NCBI GenBank assembly: GCA_030522415.1
Contig: CM060113.1
Location: 15,056,151-15,120,150, forward strand
Direction: 5' to 3'
DNA length: 64,000 nucleotides
From: Channallabes apus
Taxonomy: Eukaryota; Chordata; Actinopteri; Siluriformes; Clariidae
Part shown: positions 48,638 to 60,480 of the stretch, piece by piece
Layout: each line of letters begins with the position of its first letter
Position numbering within the stretch: position 1 is the stretch's first letter
Position numbers and translations under genes: made by a program
Notes under the pieces: generated by a model
What the model saw: only the letters and a program-made list of their open reading frames with translations
Told to the model about the DNA's origin: nothing
The model's database searches: none

Positions 48638-51600
48638 GTAACTATGCCGTTCCCCACTGCTGATTTGTACTATTTTTCTGTTTGTAACAGAAATAAAGGT
48701 TCTTGCTTTCAATATGTTTCTTATACTTATGGGGACATTATCGTCATTGCTTATCAGCAAGCTTAATCTATTACTGTTTAATTCCTTTACATGTAAATTC
48801 ACTTTTTTAATTTCCTCATTAAAGGGTTACCTTAAAAGCTTTGTAGATGGGAGAACAATCAGTACTGTGGGCACAGTGGATGCTCCATCCTCTGACAATT
48901 TAGAATCTGGTAACACAAATTGAGGGTGACGTGTTGCAGTCCTCCTGGATAATTGTGCACTTAAGCGTAGTTGTGTTTTTCATCATATTTTTGGGAGTAG
49001 GTCAGTTTAGGTATGGTATTTCACTGATCGAGCTAGAGTTACTTAGTAATTTCAAACCAGAAAGGAAAGGTAAATAGTTTTGATTGGTGTTATTTTCCCC
49101 CCTTTTTTAAATTGTGATCGTCATTTTGTGCTGAAAACAAAACCACCACGTGTTTTTGTGGCCCTCTGAAGACGTCCAATTCATTTCTGTCTCAGGACAG
49201 TGGAAAGGAGTGTTGTTTTGGAGCGTCCTTTAGCCGAGGGCCCTGCAAGGATGTCATTGAATGGACGGTCTGGTGATTTTTAAGTAATGTCCTGTTCCTT
49301 GCTCATATGTTTATTTGAGCAGCATCTATAAACTGAACATGCTTATGTTTGGGAGATCGAACATTCATGGTGAAATCCTGCGTATTCGACTTTGTCTTAA
49401 GATATAACGTTTTTTAGGTGAATTAATATACAGTGGAACCTCGGATTACGAGTAACGCGGTTTACGAGTGTTCTGCAAGACGAGGAAAGATTTTTAATAA
49501 ATTTTGACTTGAAAAACGGGCATTGTCTTAGTTTACGAGCACCGAGTATCATGTATAACGTGTGTGCATCTTGTTACGTCATCACAACTGAGCCAACGGT
49601 TTTTCTCTCTCTTGCACTGCGGAATTGTAGTTAATCGTCTCCCCTGCTGGGTGAATACACACACACACACACACATTAACAGAGAGACAGTTTTTAAAAC
49701 CGTTTAAAAATTAGCAAGGAACGTGAGCACATACTAATGGAATCACTGCTGTAAAGAACAAATTAACCAGCTCCTCACCTTTGAAAACAGTGGCTACAGA
49801 GCAGAGTTTGTGTGTGTTTGTTTGGGAACCTGAGAGGAGGGGGGCTGTAAAGCAGAGACCTATCGTCTCCCCTGCTGGGTCTTAGTGCTTGCAGAGTTTT
49901 TGAGTGTGACGACTCTGTCGGGATTGTTTTCAAAAGTGAGGAGCTGGATAATTTGTTTTTTGTTGTTGTTTTACTTTACAGTGCCTGCATGCACAAATGG
50001 AAACACGTATCTGTCTGTATTTATTTTTAAGTTTTTTTTAAAGGTAAAGTGAAGGCTAATTTGTTTTATTTTTACTTTATATTGTGTTAATTATTTTTAT
50101 GTATTTTTTTTGTGCTGTAGAACGAATAATTTGAGTTTCCATTATTTCCTATGGGATTTCCTATTTTTATTTCCTATGGGAAAATTAAATTTGGTTTACG
50201 TGTGTTTTGGAATACAAGCCCACTTCCGGAACGAATTATGCTCGTAATCTGAGGTTCCACTGTATACCTGATGTGTTTTATAAATAAAAAATATGTCCCC
50301 TTTGCCTTTTAGGCAATTTGGGGGTAATTGAAAATAGGGTTGTTCCGATTCCGATACTGGTATCGGAAATGCTGCCGATACCACAAAAAAAGCTGGCATC
50401 GGAATCGGCGAGTACTTGAGTCCACGTACCGATCCGATACCATTTTCCTAAACATAACCTACTGTATTTATGCCCGCTAGCTTTGCTAGCTTAGTTAGGC
50501 GGCCTCCCCCCCCTTTAGGTATGTGAAGTAGCAGGGCTGCAGAATCAGGCAACGGCCCATGAGCTATCGGTGCTATAAAACACAGCGGGGAGTGTAGCTC
50601 GGGGTCTGACTGTTGGGAAGCTGGACTTTGCGACGCGGTGGATTTTATGAGCGACAGTGGCACAAGAGCGGGGCGATGTGATGCGCCTCAGAGACTTTAA
50701 AAAGGGGGGCGCCTTTGATCTCCACGAGAGGAGCGCGTGAACGAGCCGCGAGCTCCCACGGCACCTTCACTTCCGCGTAGAGCCCGCCTTCGCATCCCTA
50801 CCGCCGAAGGGGAAAAGACCGCAGAGAGCCTTTAACCCTTTCCTTCTCCATTTTTCTAAATAAATGACCTTTTTCCCTGTAAGACCTCGCCTCGTGTCCG
50901 TGTTTCATGGTGTCGCCCGTGCACTTAGGGTCGAACCCGTTACACAGGGCTAGTAGTATTTTACTTAAAAAAGAAATTATATATATATTTTTTAATATTA
51001 TGTATGTATGTGTGTATATATGTATCGGAACATCTCTAATTGAAAACCAAGTTGCTTTGATAGCAGGCTTTAGCTCGTCTGTGTTTTGTCTCGTCTGTGT
51101 CTCTTGACAATACTCGGGTGTATTGAGGCGACTTAGCTGGCCAATCAAGCATAGTAAAATTGGACTGGTCAGTTAATGGTAGTTTTGGCACTGCGGACAG
51201 GGGCAGGTGGAAAAGGGAATCAGCATCTCCCTAAAGCTTGTCAGCAGACAGAAGAATAAAATGTTCTAAAATCTGGTAGATGGCTGCAATGACTTGATAA
51301 ACCAAACTGGGACCTTGATTGTCAAATAAAATGAAAAATAAATTTTCATTTGAAAAGAACTTTGGAACAGTGAAATACAGTCTAGTTCTTTCTCCTTAAC
51401 ACAGGTGAGACACTTCTGACGTTGTCTGGTTTAGTGACTGACATGATACAGGAAACTCATTTTTTTTTAAAAGGTATCTGTGCATGATGGCTCTTGATGC
51501 ACTGACTAGCCTCTTTCCACTCCTTGTGAAGCTCTCCCACGTTTTCAAATAATCTTAGCTTGACAAAGGCTGACTTGAGGCTCCATCATTCCTATTGCTC

Positions 51601-54600
51601 GTGCGCCATTTGCCAAAACACTTTTCCCTTCCACTGAATTTAACGAACACACTGCGAACAGTCAGGCCTTCAAGTGATGACCTAATTTAGCTTACCCTTC
51701 TTGTTGATAATCGGACAACTGCCAAATCAACAGTTTTCACTGTAATTGTCTTTGCATGTCCTGAACTGGACCATGAGATGCATGAGTTTGAAATATGAAC
51801 TATAAATATTTTTTCTTAAAAGATTTTTTGAGCTAATTAATTTTTTATTTTGATGAACTTTATGCCATAATCATAGAAATAAACATTTTTACTTGGTGTG
51901 CAATAAATCTAGAACGAGACTTTCACATTTTAATTATAAATGTGATATTCTAAGGCACTGTCAGAAAAAAGAAAAAGGAATTTAGAAACGCATGTGTTCC
52001 AGATCTGGAACATTCATGGAAAATAAATAAATATTGCTCTATGTGTAGCATGGGCCCCTCAAGATATGTGCAAACATAAAAATTTAACTTTGTTTAGCTG
52101 ACTATCTGACATTAATAAGCATAAAGGCTTTTATAATAATTGAAGCCTAAACAAGTGAATAAATGATTAAATGTAAAGAAAGACAAATTAAATCGTAATA
52201 CATTTGCATAAAACACATTTTAAGGTGCATCATAATGAAAATAATGTTCGTCTTTTGATTGCTCTGGATCCCCTTCCTGACGCAACCCGCACATTTTACC
52301 CGGGCTTGGGACTGGCTCTGCAGTAGCTGGGGTTTAGGCGTTGGCTGAAAATCGAACCCGGGCCTTCTACATGACCGTCGAGAAACCTACCACTGAGCCA
52401 CCAATACCCTATAGTCATAAAACTTATATTGTCAGAATTGGACGAAGCTCATTCAGTACTTGGGTATTTGCCTCAAGTTAAACCTGCGCCATAAATGAAA
52501 AAATGTTGAGTTGAAGAAAAGTAATGAGCAGTTATGTGGCAGATTGTCATATGATTTTTAACTTAGCAACTATCGAACAATACGATGGTGTATTAAGTAT
52601 AGCCAAGGTATACGGAAGGCACAGAAATTATGGTAACGCACCAACAAGCCTAAAACTAAAACACAACATAAGCATGGCTTACTCAACAAAAAAAAAAAAT
52701 ACTTTGAAAACTGAACCTCCAGAGATGAATGGATGTGTTTATTCTGCCTGCAGGAACTTTAAAATGAGTTTGTCTCATATGCTTCAAACTGTGCCGTTAA
52801 TAAAAAGCAGTAATGTAAAGCGCCACTATGAGACAATACACAGGTCATTAGAGCAAACATATCCACAGCAGACTGAGGTGAGGACATGTAAAATATCCGA
52901 ACTGAGAGTGCAGTCTTGTGCCCTAAAATCGGATCTCCGAACACAGAAATTAATAGAGGATCAGGCGTGTGTATGGGAAGTTTTTGGAATCTGCCATTAA
53001 AGGTGGACTGAAACTAATAGAATAGCCTTTGCTTGACTAAAGCAAAATGTTTAATTCCTTAGTCTTAAGGGGCTTTTACGAATGCCAAAATGGTTATTTA
53101 AAGCCATAGTCACTCGTTACAGGGTGCAGCACAACAATTCAAAACATTGGTAAGCAACTTTAAGACACCGTCTATTGCTATTATCAACCAGAATGTGTGC
53201 AGCTATGCTAAGTAGCTCAGCTTTTTGAGGGCATTGGTTATAGATGGTTGAACTAGGGTTAACTTACAAGACTTAGCTGGTGCCTTTACAGATAACATTT
53301 CATACTCAAATTATTCATGCTGCGTTGTTCTTACGTGGCAAATAACATTTGTTGTGTTAAAGCTTTAGGCAGGTGTTTAGGCAGGAAAACCTTTTTGCTA
53401 ATTGCAAGTTTTACATCTTTTAAAGAGACATGGTAATATTCCCTGATTGGCGATGGTATGTTGTTGTGGCTCTCAACTCATTTACATTTAGGCATTTGGA
53501 AGACGCCCTTATCCAGAGCGACTTGCATTTTTCTCTCGTTATACATCTGAGCAGTTGAGGGTTAAGGGCCTTGCTCAAGGGCCCAACAGTGGCAACCTGG
53601 TGGGTTTGAACCTGTGACCTTCCGAATCGTAGTCCAATGCCTTAACCACTGAGCTACCCCTGACCCCATGTGTTTTGCATCATCACAATAGTATCGATTT
53701 ATATGATTGGCCAGTTGAGAGACAACCGATCTGTAAAAATGGATTATCGTCTGATTTTGATCAGTGGCTGACCAGCGCTTCGGGTGGTACTGGGGATCTT
53801 CTGCTGGGTATCTTTTCATCGGCAGTCCAGCATCTTAACCACTTAGCAACCACTTGCCACTGTCTTTCCACAAAGAAAATCACTTTCGCTGGCCCTATAA
53901 CGCATTCAGATTCTGATTGTAACCACCATTATATAGCTTGGGCAGTATGCTTAGAGTTGTTGGAAGGTAACCCTTTCCGCAAGTTACTTGCAGACTAAGA
54001 TTTCCATGTATTTGTCTACATCTATTTTGTCCATAAACCTCATCTGACCCTCTTGGTAAAAAGTCTGATGCTTCCACCACCATGCACTACTGTGGTGATC
54101 ATATTTTCAGGATAATAATTGGAATATTCAGCACACATTTTTCAATTGCAATTTTGGCTTGCAGCAATTATGAAAACAAGATAATTGTGATTACACAATT
54201 AATGTGCAGCATTCCATTTTGCACTTATTCATTTGCCTGACTGTGTTCTGCTTTAGCCCCTCACTAAAAGCCTAAACTTTTGTTCTTTCCTGTTACTTTT
54301 TAGTATCTCTTAATTGTAACTTTTTTGTGTGTATTGTATCAAGTAGATTTAAAAAAATTCTTAGTTCAATAAATGCATTGATGTTTTCAAACTGAGTTAA
54401 CTGGGATTTCAGTATTAACCAAAATAAAAAGTGACTTTTGACATAATTGAGCAGCCCTACTTTTATGTTGGTTTATCCATTATTTTATCCTCATTACGAG
54501 TGTATCTAAGACATTTTAACATTGCAGGTGAACTTTTAATGTTCTCTTTCTCTTCTGTAACCTGAGTTTGTGCGCTTCAGGTGTATGTATCTAGTCATGT

Positions 54601-57028
54601 AAGGCATTTGAAATCACTGGTCATATAAATTGAGGGATACGAAGCATTTTGTTTTATATAACGGTTGTAAGTATGTCAATACTGCAAAATGTATGCAGTT
54701 CTTAATCTGAGATTGAGATTCAACCAAATGAGAGATTTAATTTTACTCATCATTCAAGCTTGGACTGTATTTGTCTAACTGAGAAGCCCAAAAGCTACAA
54801 ATGACACTTTTCAGCACATTTATAATTGATGGAGATGGACATGGTGGAGATTATTGAGATGTGTAAAAATGGCTTGATTGGCAACAAATGAACCACTTTC
54901 AAGTTGAAAGCCCAAATAATTTATATTTCTAGTGATCTCTTTCTTTATTTACCTTCAGTTGTCTTTGTTTTTGTCTGATAAAGTCACTGAAAAACAAAAT
55001 GCGGACAAACCCTGGCAGCCATCTTGTCTGCTAATGCCATACATTTGATTCTAAACCAGCATGACAGACTTGCAAAGATCTAAAAATGGATCATTATTAT
55101 AATCATTAATGTATGTTTTTTTTTTTTTTATCAGGTGAAATTACTGAGGAAGAGTTGTTAAATCGCCTTCATCAAATTAGAGATGGACCTGAACAGCCAA
55201 ACGGGAGTGGCGGCAGCGGCGGGAGCAGCAGTAGCAGCAGCAACAGTCCTGATGTCAGTTTGGGGGAGCCCAGAGGTGTGTTTGGCTTTTTATCTTCTGA
55301 ATTAAATCAAAATTATAAGATCACACAGTGTAATAGATGTAAATGTAATTTTTTCAATGATGTTGGTGTATTTGCTCAAAACATATCTCTAAAATGTGGT
55401 TTTCTTTAGTTTCAGAGGCAGAGGGCACGGATGAAGCATCTAATGGTGACACCCTTCTTGACTGGCTCAACACTGTGCGTCAAACTGGGAACACCACAAG
55501 AAGTGGGCATAGAGGCAACCAGTCATGGCGGGCTGTGAGCCGAACTAATCCAAATAGTGGAGACTTCCGCTTTAGCTTGGAGATCAACATCAATCGCAAC
55601 ATAGCAGAGCAGCAAACACAGACTGATGCTGAGCGTTCAGACGCAGACCAAAGCCGTGGTGATGGCACTACATCTGAACCTGAGACACCTATGGAGGCAG
55701 CAGAGGTGGTCGAGGAGCCAGTGGTGGAGGAGATGGCTGTTATAGTCGAACCAGAGCTTCCCGCTCCTACTAGCCCCAATGTAACCCGCCCAGCAAGCCC
55801 TCAAAATCAGGTCCCAATTTCTCAGAGTCTGCCTCAAGTGGAGCGACCAAGTAGAGGCCAGATTAGAGCTCGTAGCCCAAGCCCAGAACAGCGCAGAACC
55901 AGAGCTCGAACAGCTAGGAGTCATTTAGCTCTCAGCCTGGACCAATTAGATGGGCTTCCGCAGGCTCGCCATGGACTACCCTCACGAAGTCCTGATCCTG
56001 TCCCAGAAGTTCAGGTAGATGGCAGCTCCAGGACACGACTACATGTTCTTTCTCGACAGAATATACAGTTAGAAAGTGAGGAAACTATAGCATCTACAGA
56101 GCCCCAACAAGCACCTCAGCCCCACCAGGAAACTGAAACACCTTCAGGAGAAGGCGCTTCATCCCGAAGGCCTCCAACAATAATGCTGGACTTGCAGGTT
56201 CGTAGGGTGCGACCAGGCGAGTACCGTGAGAGAGACAGCATTGCCAACCGTACACGCTCTCGATCACAGACCTCCAACAACACTTTCTTGTATGAGACAG
56301 AGCGTGGAGGATTTCGCAGGACCTTTTCACGTTCAGAGCGGGCAGGTGTAAGGACGTACGTCAGCACTATTCGTATCCCCATCAGGAGGATTTCAGACGC
56401 GGGACTTGGCGAGGCCACCTCCATGGCTCTACAGTCTATGATCCGGCAAATCATGACTGGCTTTGGTGAACTCAGCTACTTCATGGACTCGGACTCGGAC
56501 TCCACAGACTCTAGCCGTGGTTCCAACCCCGCGGCAGATCTCGTTGACGCTTTGGGAAATCCAGATGCTGGAAGTCCCTCTGCTGTGCCTGAGCCATCAC
56601 CTGGGACAGGTGGCTCAAATCAGAGTGGCTCAGAAGCACAGACTGAAGAGAGAGAGGACAGTGTTGCAGCTCTGAGAGAGAGCAGGGCAAGGCAGCGAGC
56701 TCCTATCAACCTAGAGGAGCCAGGCTCTTTGCCTTTTCTGCGACTTGCACATTTCTTCCTGCTCAATGATGATGATGATGATCAGCCCAGGGGCCTCACC
56801 AAAGAGCAAATTGATAACCTCTCCATGCGCAATTTTGGTGAGAGTGATGCACTCAAGACCTGTAGTGTGTGCATTACAGAGTATGCTGAAGGCAACAAGC
56901 TACGTAAACTTCCCTGCTCTCATGAGTACCATGTGCATTGTATTGACCGTTGGCTTTCAGAGAATTCAACTTGTCCCATCTGTCGTAGAGCAGTCCTTGT
57001 TTCTGCCAACAGAGAGAGCATTGTCTAG
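48469..57028 (+). CDS. rlim: rlim (RNF12), RING-H2 E3 ubiquitin-protein ligase, three coding exons
   Basis: Coding exons 48469-48637, 55135-55275 and 55410-57028, total 1929 nt, 642 residues (human 624). RLIM is a nuclear E3 ligase that ubiquitinates LIM-homeodomain cofactors (LDB/CLIM) and, in mammals, REX1, thereby driving imprinted X inactivation; fish lack that process. Domains: conserved N-terminal block [28 protein letters not shown] (residues 29-56), Gly/Ser linker 80-95, [16 protein letters not shown] block, basic patch [10 protein letters not shown] (about 265-274, NLS-like), conserved arginine-rich middle region ([20 protein letters not shown] onwards, about 356-430), [18 protein letters not shown], and a C-terminal RING-H2 from C588 (CSVC...CSHEYHVHC...CPIC) with all eight zinc ligands present. 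The tail RESIV resembles human RESVV. The ATG at 48469 matches the human start. The intron phases agree at both junctions. Identity is certain. Confidence 0.97.
48638..49428 (+). other. rlim: rlim intron 1, 5' part
   Basis: No exon or element recognised. Confidence 0.5.
49431..50262. mobile_element. Tigger/mariner-type MITE, 832 bp, TA TSD
   Basis: Ends CAGTGGAACCTCGGATTACG and CGTAATCTGAGGTTCCACTG, each flanked by TA. The long subterminal parts (TTTACGAG... and the TTTCCTATGGGA series) are typical of pogo/Tigger derivatives. It lacks a transposase, has a CA tract near 49660, and a TTACGTCA at 49574-49581. Confidence 0.85.
50335..51038. mobile_element. hAT element with LTR-like insert
   Basis: Ends TAGGGTTGTTCCGAT and ATCGGAACATCTCTA with perfect 8-bp duplications ATTGAAAA (50327-50334 and 51039-51046). 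The centre is unlike a MITE: about 420 GC-rich bases with a TATAAAA and an AATAAA, see next entry. Confidence 0.82.
50522..50944 (+). mobile_element. Possible solo LTR inside the hAT element
   Basis: Starts TGTGAAGTAG and ends CCCGTTACA (TG...CA). TATAAAA at 50574-50580 and AATAAA at 50859-50864 lie in promoter and poly-A order. GC-rich between. No clear target duplication, so the boundaries are tentative. Confidence 0.4.
51047..52257 (+). other. rlim: rlim intron 1, middle part
   Basis: AT-rich; nothing recognised. Confidence 0.5.
52258..52412 (-). mobile_element. tRNA-SINE fragment of another family
   Basis: Complement starts GGTGGCTCAGTGGTAGG and has GGGTTCGATTTTC (B box), then GTTGCGTCAGGAAGGGGAT, a common fish SINE segment. 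Confidence 0.6.
52524..53000 (+). pseudogene. hAT transposase (BED/zinc-finger type) relic in rlim intron
   Basis: Open frame of 158 codons whose middle reads [19 protein letters not shown] and KISELRVQ, the hallmark of the zinc-finger head of Charlie/ZBED-like hAT transposases. The Cys-x2-Cys part before it is degraded, and the catalytic core is absent. It has no promoter or splice support; a 5' fragment of a dead transposon. Confidence 0.6.
53480..53667 (-). mobile_element. tRNA-derived SINE, short family
   Basis: Minus copy of the family at 20697 and 38620, with the AGACGCCCTTATCCAGAGCG tail and the head complement GGGGTAGCTCAGTGGTTAAG. Confidence 0.85.
53668..55134 (+). other. rlim: rlim intron 1, 3' part
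   Basis: No element recognised; ends in a T-rich acceptor tract. Confidence 0.5.
55135..55275 (+). other. rlim: rlim second coding exon
   Basis: Acceptor with a long T tract ending atcag at 55134; donor AGAG|gtgtgt after 55275. Encodes residues 57-103: [20 protein letters not shown], then a Gly/Ser-rich linker with six consecutive serines. Human RLIM has GESTEEELLRRLQQIKEGP here, so the splice sites are supported by homology. Phase 1 at both ends. Confidence 0.9.
55410..57028 (+). other. rlim: rlim last coding exon
   Basis: Encodes residues 104-642, including the basic region and the RING-H2 domain. There are two in-frame acceptors six bases apart: AG at 55408-55409 and at 55414-55415. Use of the second would replace Val-Ser-Glu by Glu, giving 640 residues. 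The preceding intron is only 134 bp. Confidence 0.93.
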
Positions 57029-58095
57029 TTTCCTATCATTCGTCATACTATTATTTCGCCTTATTATGGCATTTGGTACCCGGTAGAGAATCTTGTCTTG
57101 AAGACACACAAGCCCAAACTATGTTTAAGTATCGGATTGGAAAAAAAAAAAACAAAAAAGATGTTGTGAACATTTACAGACACACCTCACTTGTGCTCAA
57201 ACCAGACTTCCACCTCTTGAAGATTCCAATGAAATAGTAATGGTTCTTTATCCCAAATATGTTTAATTTACATTGCAGCCTTGTGATTAAGAATTAAGAA
57301 CTAATCGTTTGTGCTTATATGTAGACCGGGTGCAATTTGATTCAATGGTAATCAGGCATTCTGATAGTTGAAAGATATATTTATGTACAATGTATTGCTT
57401 TTGGATTGTCTAAAGAATTGTTTTGATCAATTTGGACACCATTTTAGGTTTTCAACAGAAGTTAATAAGCAACATTTTTCCTTCAGTATACATTTGTGTA
57501 AAAGGTTTTAATGCTATTAAATGATCTATAAGTGAGTTTTCAGTTTGGCCAACAAGAACCTTTACTTTAGCCACATACTGTGTTTCCTAAAACTTCAATT
57601 AGGCTAGACTAATATGTCATTGGGAGTTCTTAAAAATACATCTTAGCCTTGATTTAATCTGTGTCTGGAGTATATCTTACTGATTTTTGTAGAGAAGGAG
57701 CATTACTGAGTGTTGTGTGAAAAGTTGTTCAGTTGTGAGTTTCAAGGCCTATAATACCATCATGCTGTATTTACTCCCAAGGCTTTTCATCTTAACAGTG
57801 TTCTTTCAAGATACGGTTTCAAACACTTCATTTATTCAAAACAAGACTTGCCTTCATATCACAAATACTAGTGCAATATTTATTAACAAAAAGGGATCTG
57901 TATAAATTTGGTACAGACCATGAAGATTTAAGTTTAAATTGAAGTGTTATCTCCTGGAAACAGAGTTCCTCTACGTCTTCTGTATATTGTAATATTTTGT
58001 TGTGCCCAACTGAAACCCTGGGGGTTATTTCTTCATATTATCCAGTAGTAGGTTTTTAATGTATCTGGTAAATAAAGTTTCTGGTTGAGCTACTG
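57029..58095 (+). other. rlim: rlim 3' UTR
   Basis: AT-rich, repeat-free sequence after the TAG, with AATAAA at 58071-58076. A second AATAAA at 59256-59261 could give a longer form. Confidence 0.6.
58071..58076 (+). promoter_or_regulatory. Polyadenylation signal AATAAA, rlim
   Basis: Canonical hexamer about 1.04 kb after the rlim stop codon, the first clear one in the 3' UTR. Confidence 0.5.
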
Positions 58096-60480
58096 AAGAA
58101 TAAGTAAAGATGGACAAAACACTCAAAGTTGTCTTAATCCTTCTAAAGTGAAGGCCAATTCCAAATATTCTCTCTTAACTGGTCACAGCAGCATTTATTA
58201 TTATTATTATTTTGCACTATTGCCATGCAGCCTTGGATGTCATTTTAAAACAGCCAAAATTATAGTTCAAAAGGAAATTTTTTTTAAAAGCGTGTGTAGA
58301 CTTTCAGTTAACAGTTTTGTTAATTGTATGACTAACCCACTAATTTTAGGTCTCCTATTATTCTGACAAACTGACCAAAAAAAACATCCTATACCAACGA
58401 GTCGTGCTAATTGAACACAGAGTGCTTCGTACCTTGAGCACATTCTGAGACTGGTGGTGACATTTAATAAATTTGAATATGGGAGTTTTTATTAAATTAA
58501 TTCTAGTTCTGCACATTGTCGGTATTTTCTCGTGTTCTCTCACATTATGTTCAGTTTGCTCTATTATTAACCTGAATGAGTCATGGTATGAGCTTCTGAA
58601 CTTCAGGAAACAGTGTGCGTAGGTGTGCCTTTCTATCTTAAATCAAGCAAGAAAACAAGTTTTATAGGCTTTAACCAATAATAGATGTTCCTAAAGTTGT
58701 TTTGTGGGGGTTCTGGCTGTTCTATTCATTACTTATTTCTTTGGGTGAAAGTTTTGTGCACCTGTGCGCTTCACAAGCATTTTTCTGCGTTCTTAGCTGA
58801 GAGTCGGCTAGTGTATATGGTCTCCTTCCAACCATGGTGTGTTTAATATATATATATAATGTGAAACTACAAAGGCCTAATTATTTATATAGAATGTAAA
58901 CCATAAACAACCTGCACTACCCTATTTTTATCCTAAGTAAATGAGGGTAGTTGTATGTATGCATGAGAACTTAAGTTAAAGACATTTTATTCATTGACGT
59001 AGAGAGAATGTAACCTATGGATCATGTTTGTAAATCTGCATTCTGGTGACTTAAGGTCAATCACTTAATGTTTAACCTTTTCAGTAAACCATTTCAGACC
59101 CTGTGGCTATTACAGTGGACATCATGTGTTTGTATTTATTTATGTATTTTTGTTTTTGTATCGTTTAAAAACAAAAACCATTGAGACCACTTGAAACGTT
59201 TTTCCAGTAAATTAGATCCCAACACATTCCCTTACATTGTATTTGGAGGGAGAAAAATAAAAGCTAATTTTAAGTTAATTGACTGAAAATCTTAACTGTT
59301 AAGCCAGGCCTTCAGGGCTCCAGCTATATGTGCCCCTGCAGGCATCAATATTTGCATCACAATAAATACTAATTGTAAAATGAGCTGAAATTATTTACTC
59401 AGACTACACATACAAAAGTTAAATGACTGTGAAGTAAGAACTAAATCAGTTTTATTCATGCTTTGATATGTCCCCTGAAGATGATTGTTTTGCAATACCA
59501 GTGTGTGATTTATTCCTCTTGTTCAATAATAACTTTGCTATTATTACTATATATTTTTTAACAATTACATTTTACTATATCTTTAGAGTTAGGTTTAATT
59601 CTGTGCAGAACTTCATTAATGCCAGCACTAAGTTGCCAATAACACCTAGTAAATCTCAAGCAGCAATGTGCTGTATTCGTCTTGGTGTCCCATCATCAAG
59701 CTTATGCTTCTTGCTTTTTCAGCACATCATTTGGGAGTGTGGTGGCTTTCTGTCTGATATTCACCAAAACACTTTGCTTTAAAAACAATATTCTTCTGTG
59801 ACATGCTTTAGATCAATCATGTGGTTTAGAATGTTTTATGTAGTAATATTCTGTTTTCATTTTCTTTAATTCACATTTAAGTCATCTTTTCTGTCATGTT
59901 GCTCTAGATTTAAGTTTAAGTTTTTAATTACAAGCTGTGTGAGTGAGAGAGAGAAATGATTTCTCATGCTCCCAGAACCACTCTTTCATAATCTGATTAT
60001 GCCTGGTCCATAATAATAATAAGACAACTCCAGCAATGCAAATAGCACTAAGGTTGACTGACTTGACAAGCTGACTTGAATATGTTGACATGTGATGGTG
60101 TTGGCCTACGGAAGCAATACCAGATGTTGGGTGTCTCACTTCATGCACTACATCATTTACGGTAACTATGCCAAACTATGTACTCCTCAGATCACATGAC
60201 CAGTCTTTATGCTCTCTAGAAAATTGAAGTCCATATCCCCCGACAACCCCCCCCCCCCCGATTAGCCCCCGTAACAGATGGTTTTGTTATGGCCACACAT
60301 TTGTTTAGTCCCAATCCTGTGAATTCTCATCAAATTGTGTGTGTAGAAATCCTCGTTTTTCACTATTAAATACAGCTGTAATTTCCACTGTTTTATTACT
60401 GATTTATTTCTGTGTAACTTAAAAAAAACAATCCGAGTTGTGCAACATTGATTTGTTTTTTCTTCTTCTTGTGAATAATT
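58096..60480. other. Downstream of rlim, non-coding
   Basis: AT-rich; AATAAA at 59256-59261; C14 run near 60246-60259. Nothing else recognised. Confidence 0.45.

Noticed and set aside
53562..53819. Minus frame reading [19 protein letters not shown]
   Set aside because: Translation of the tRNA-SINE head, a frequent artefact in gene predictions.
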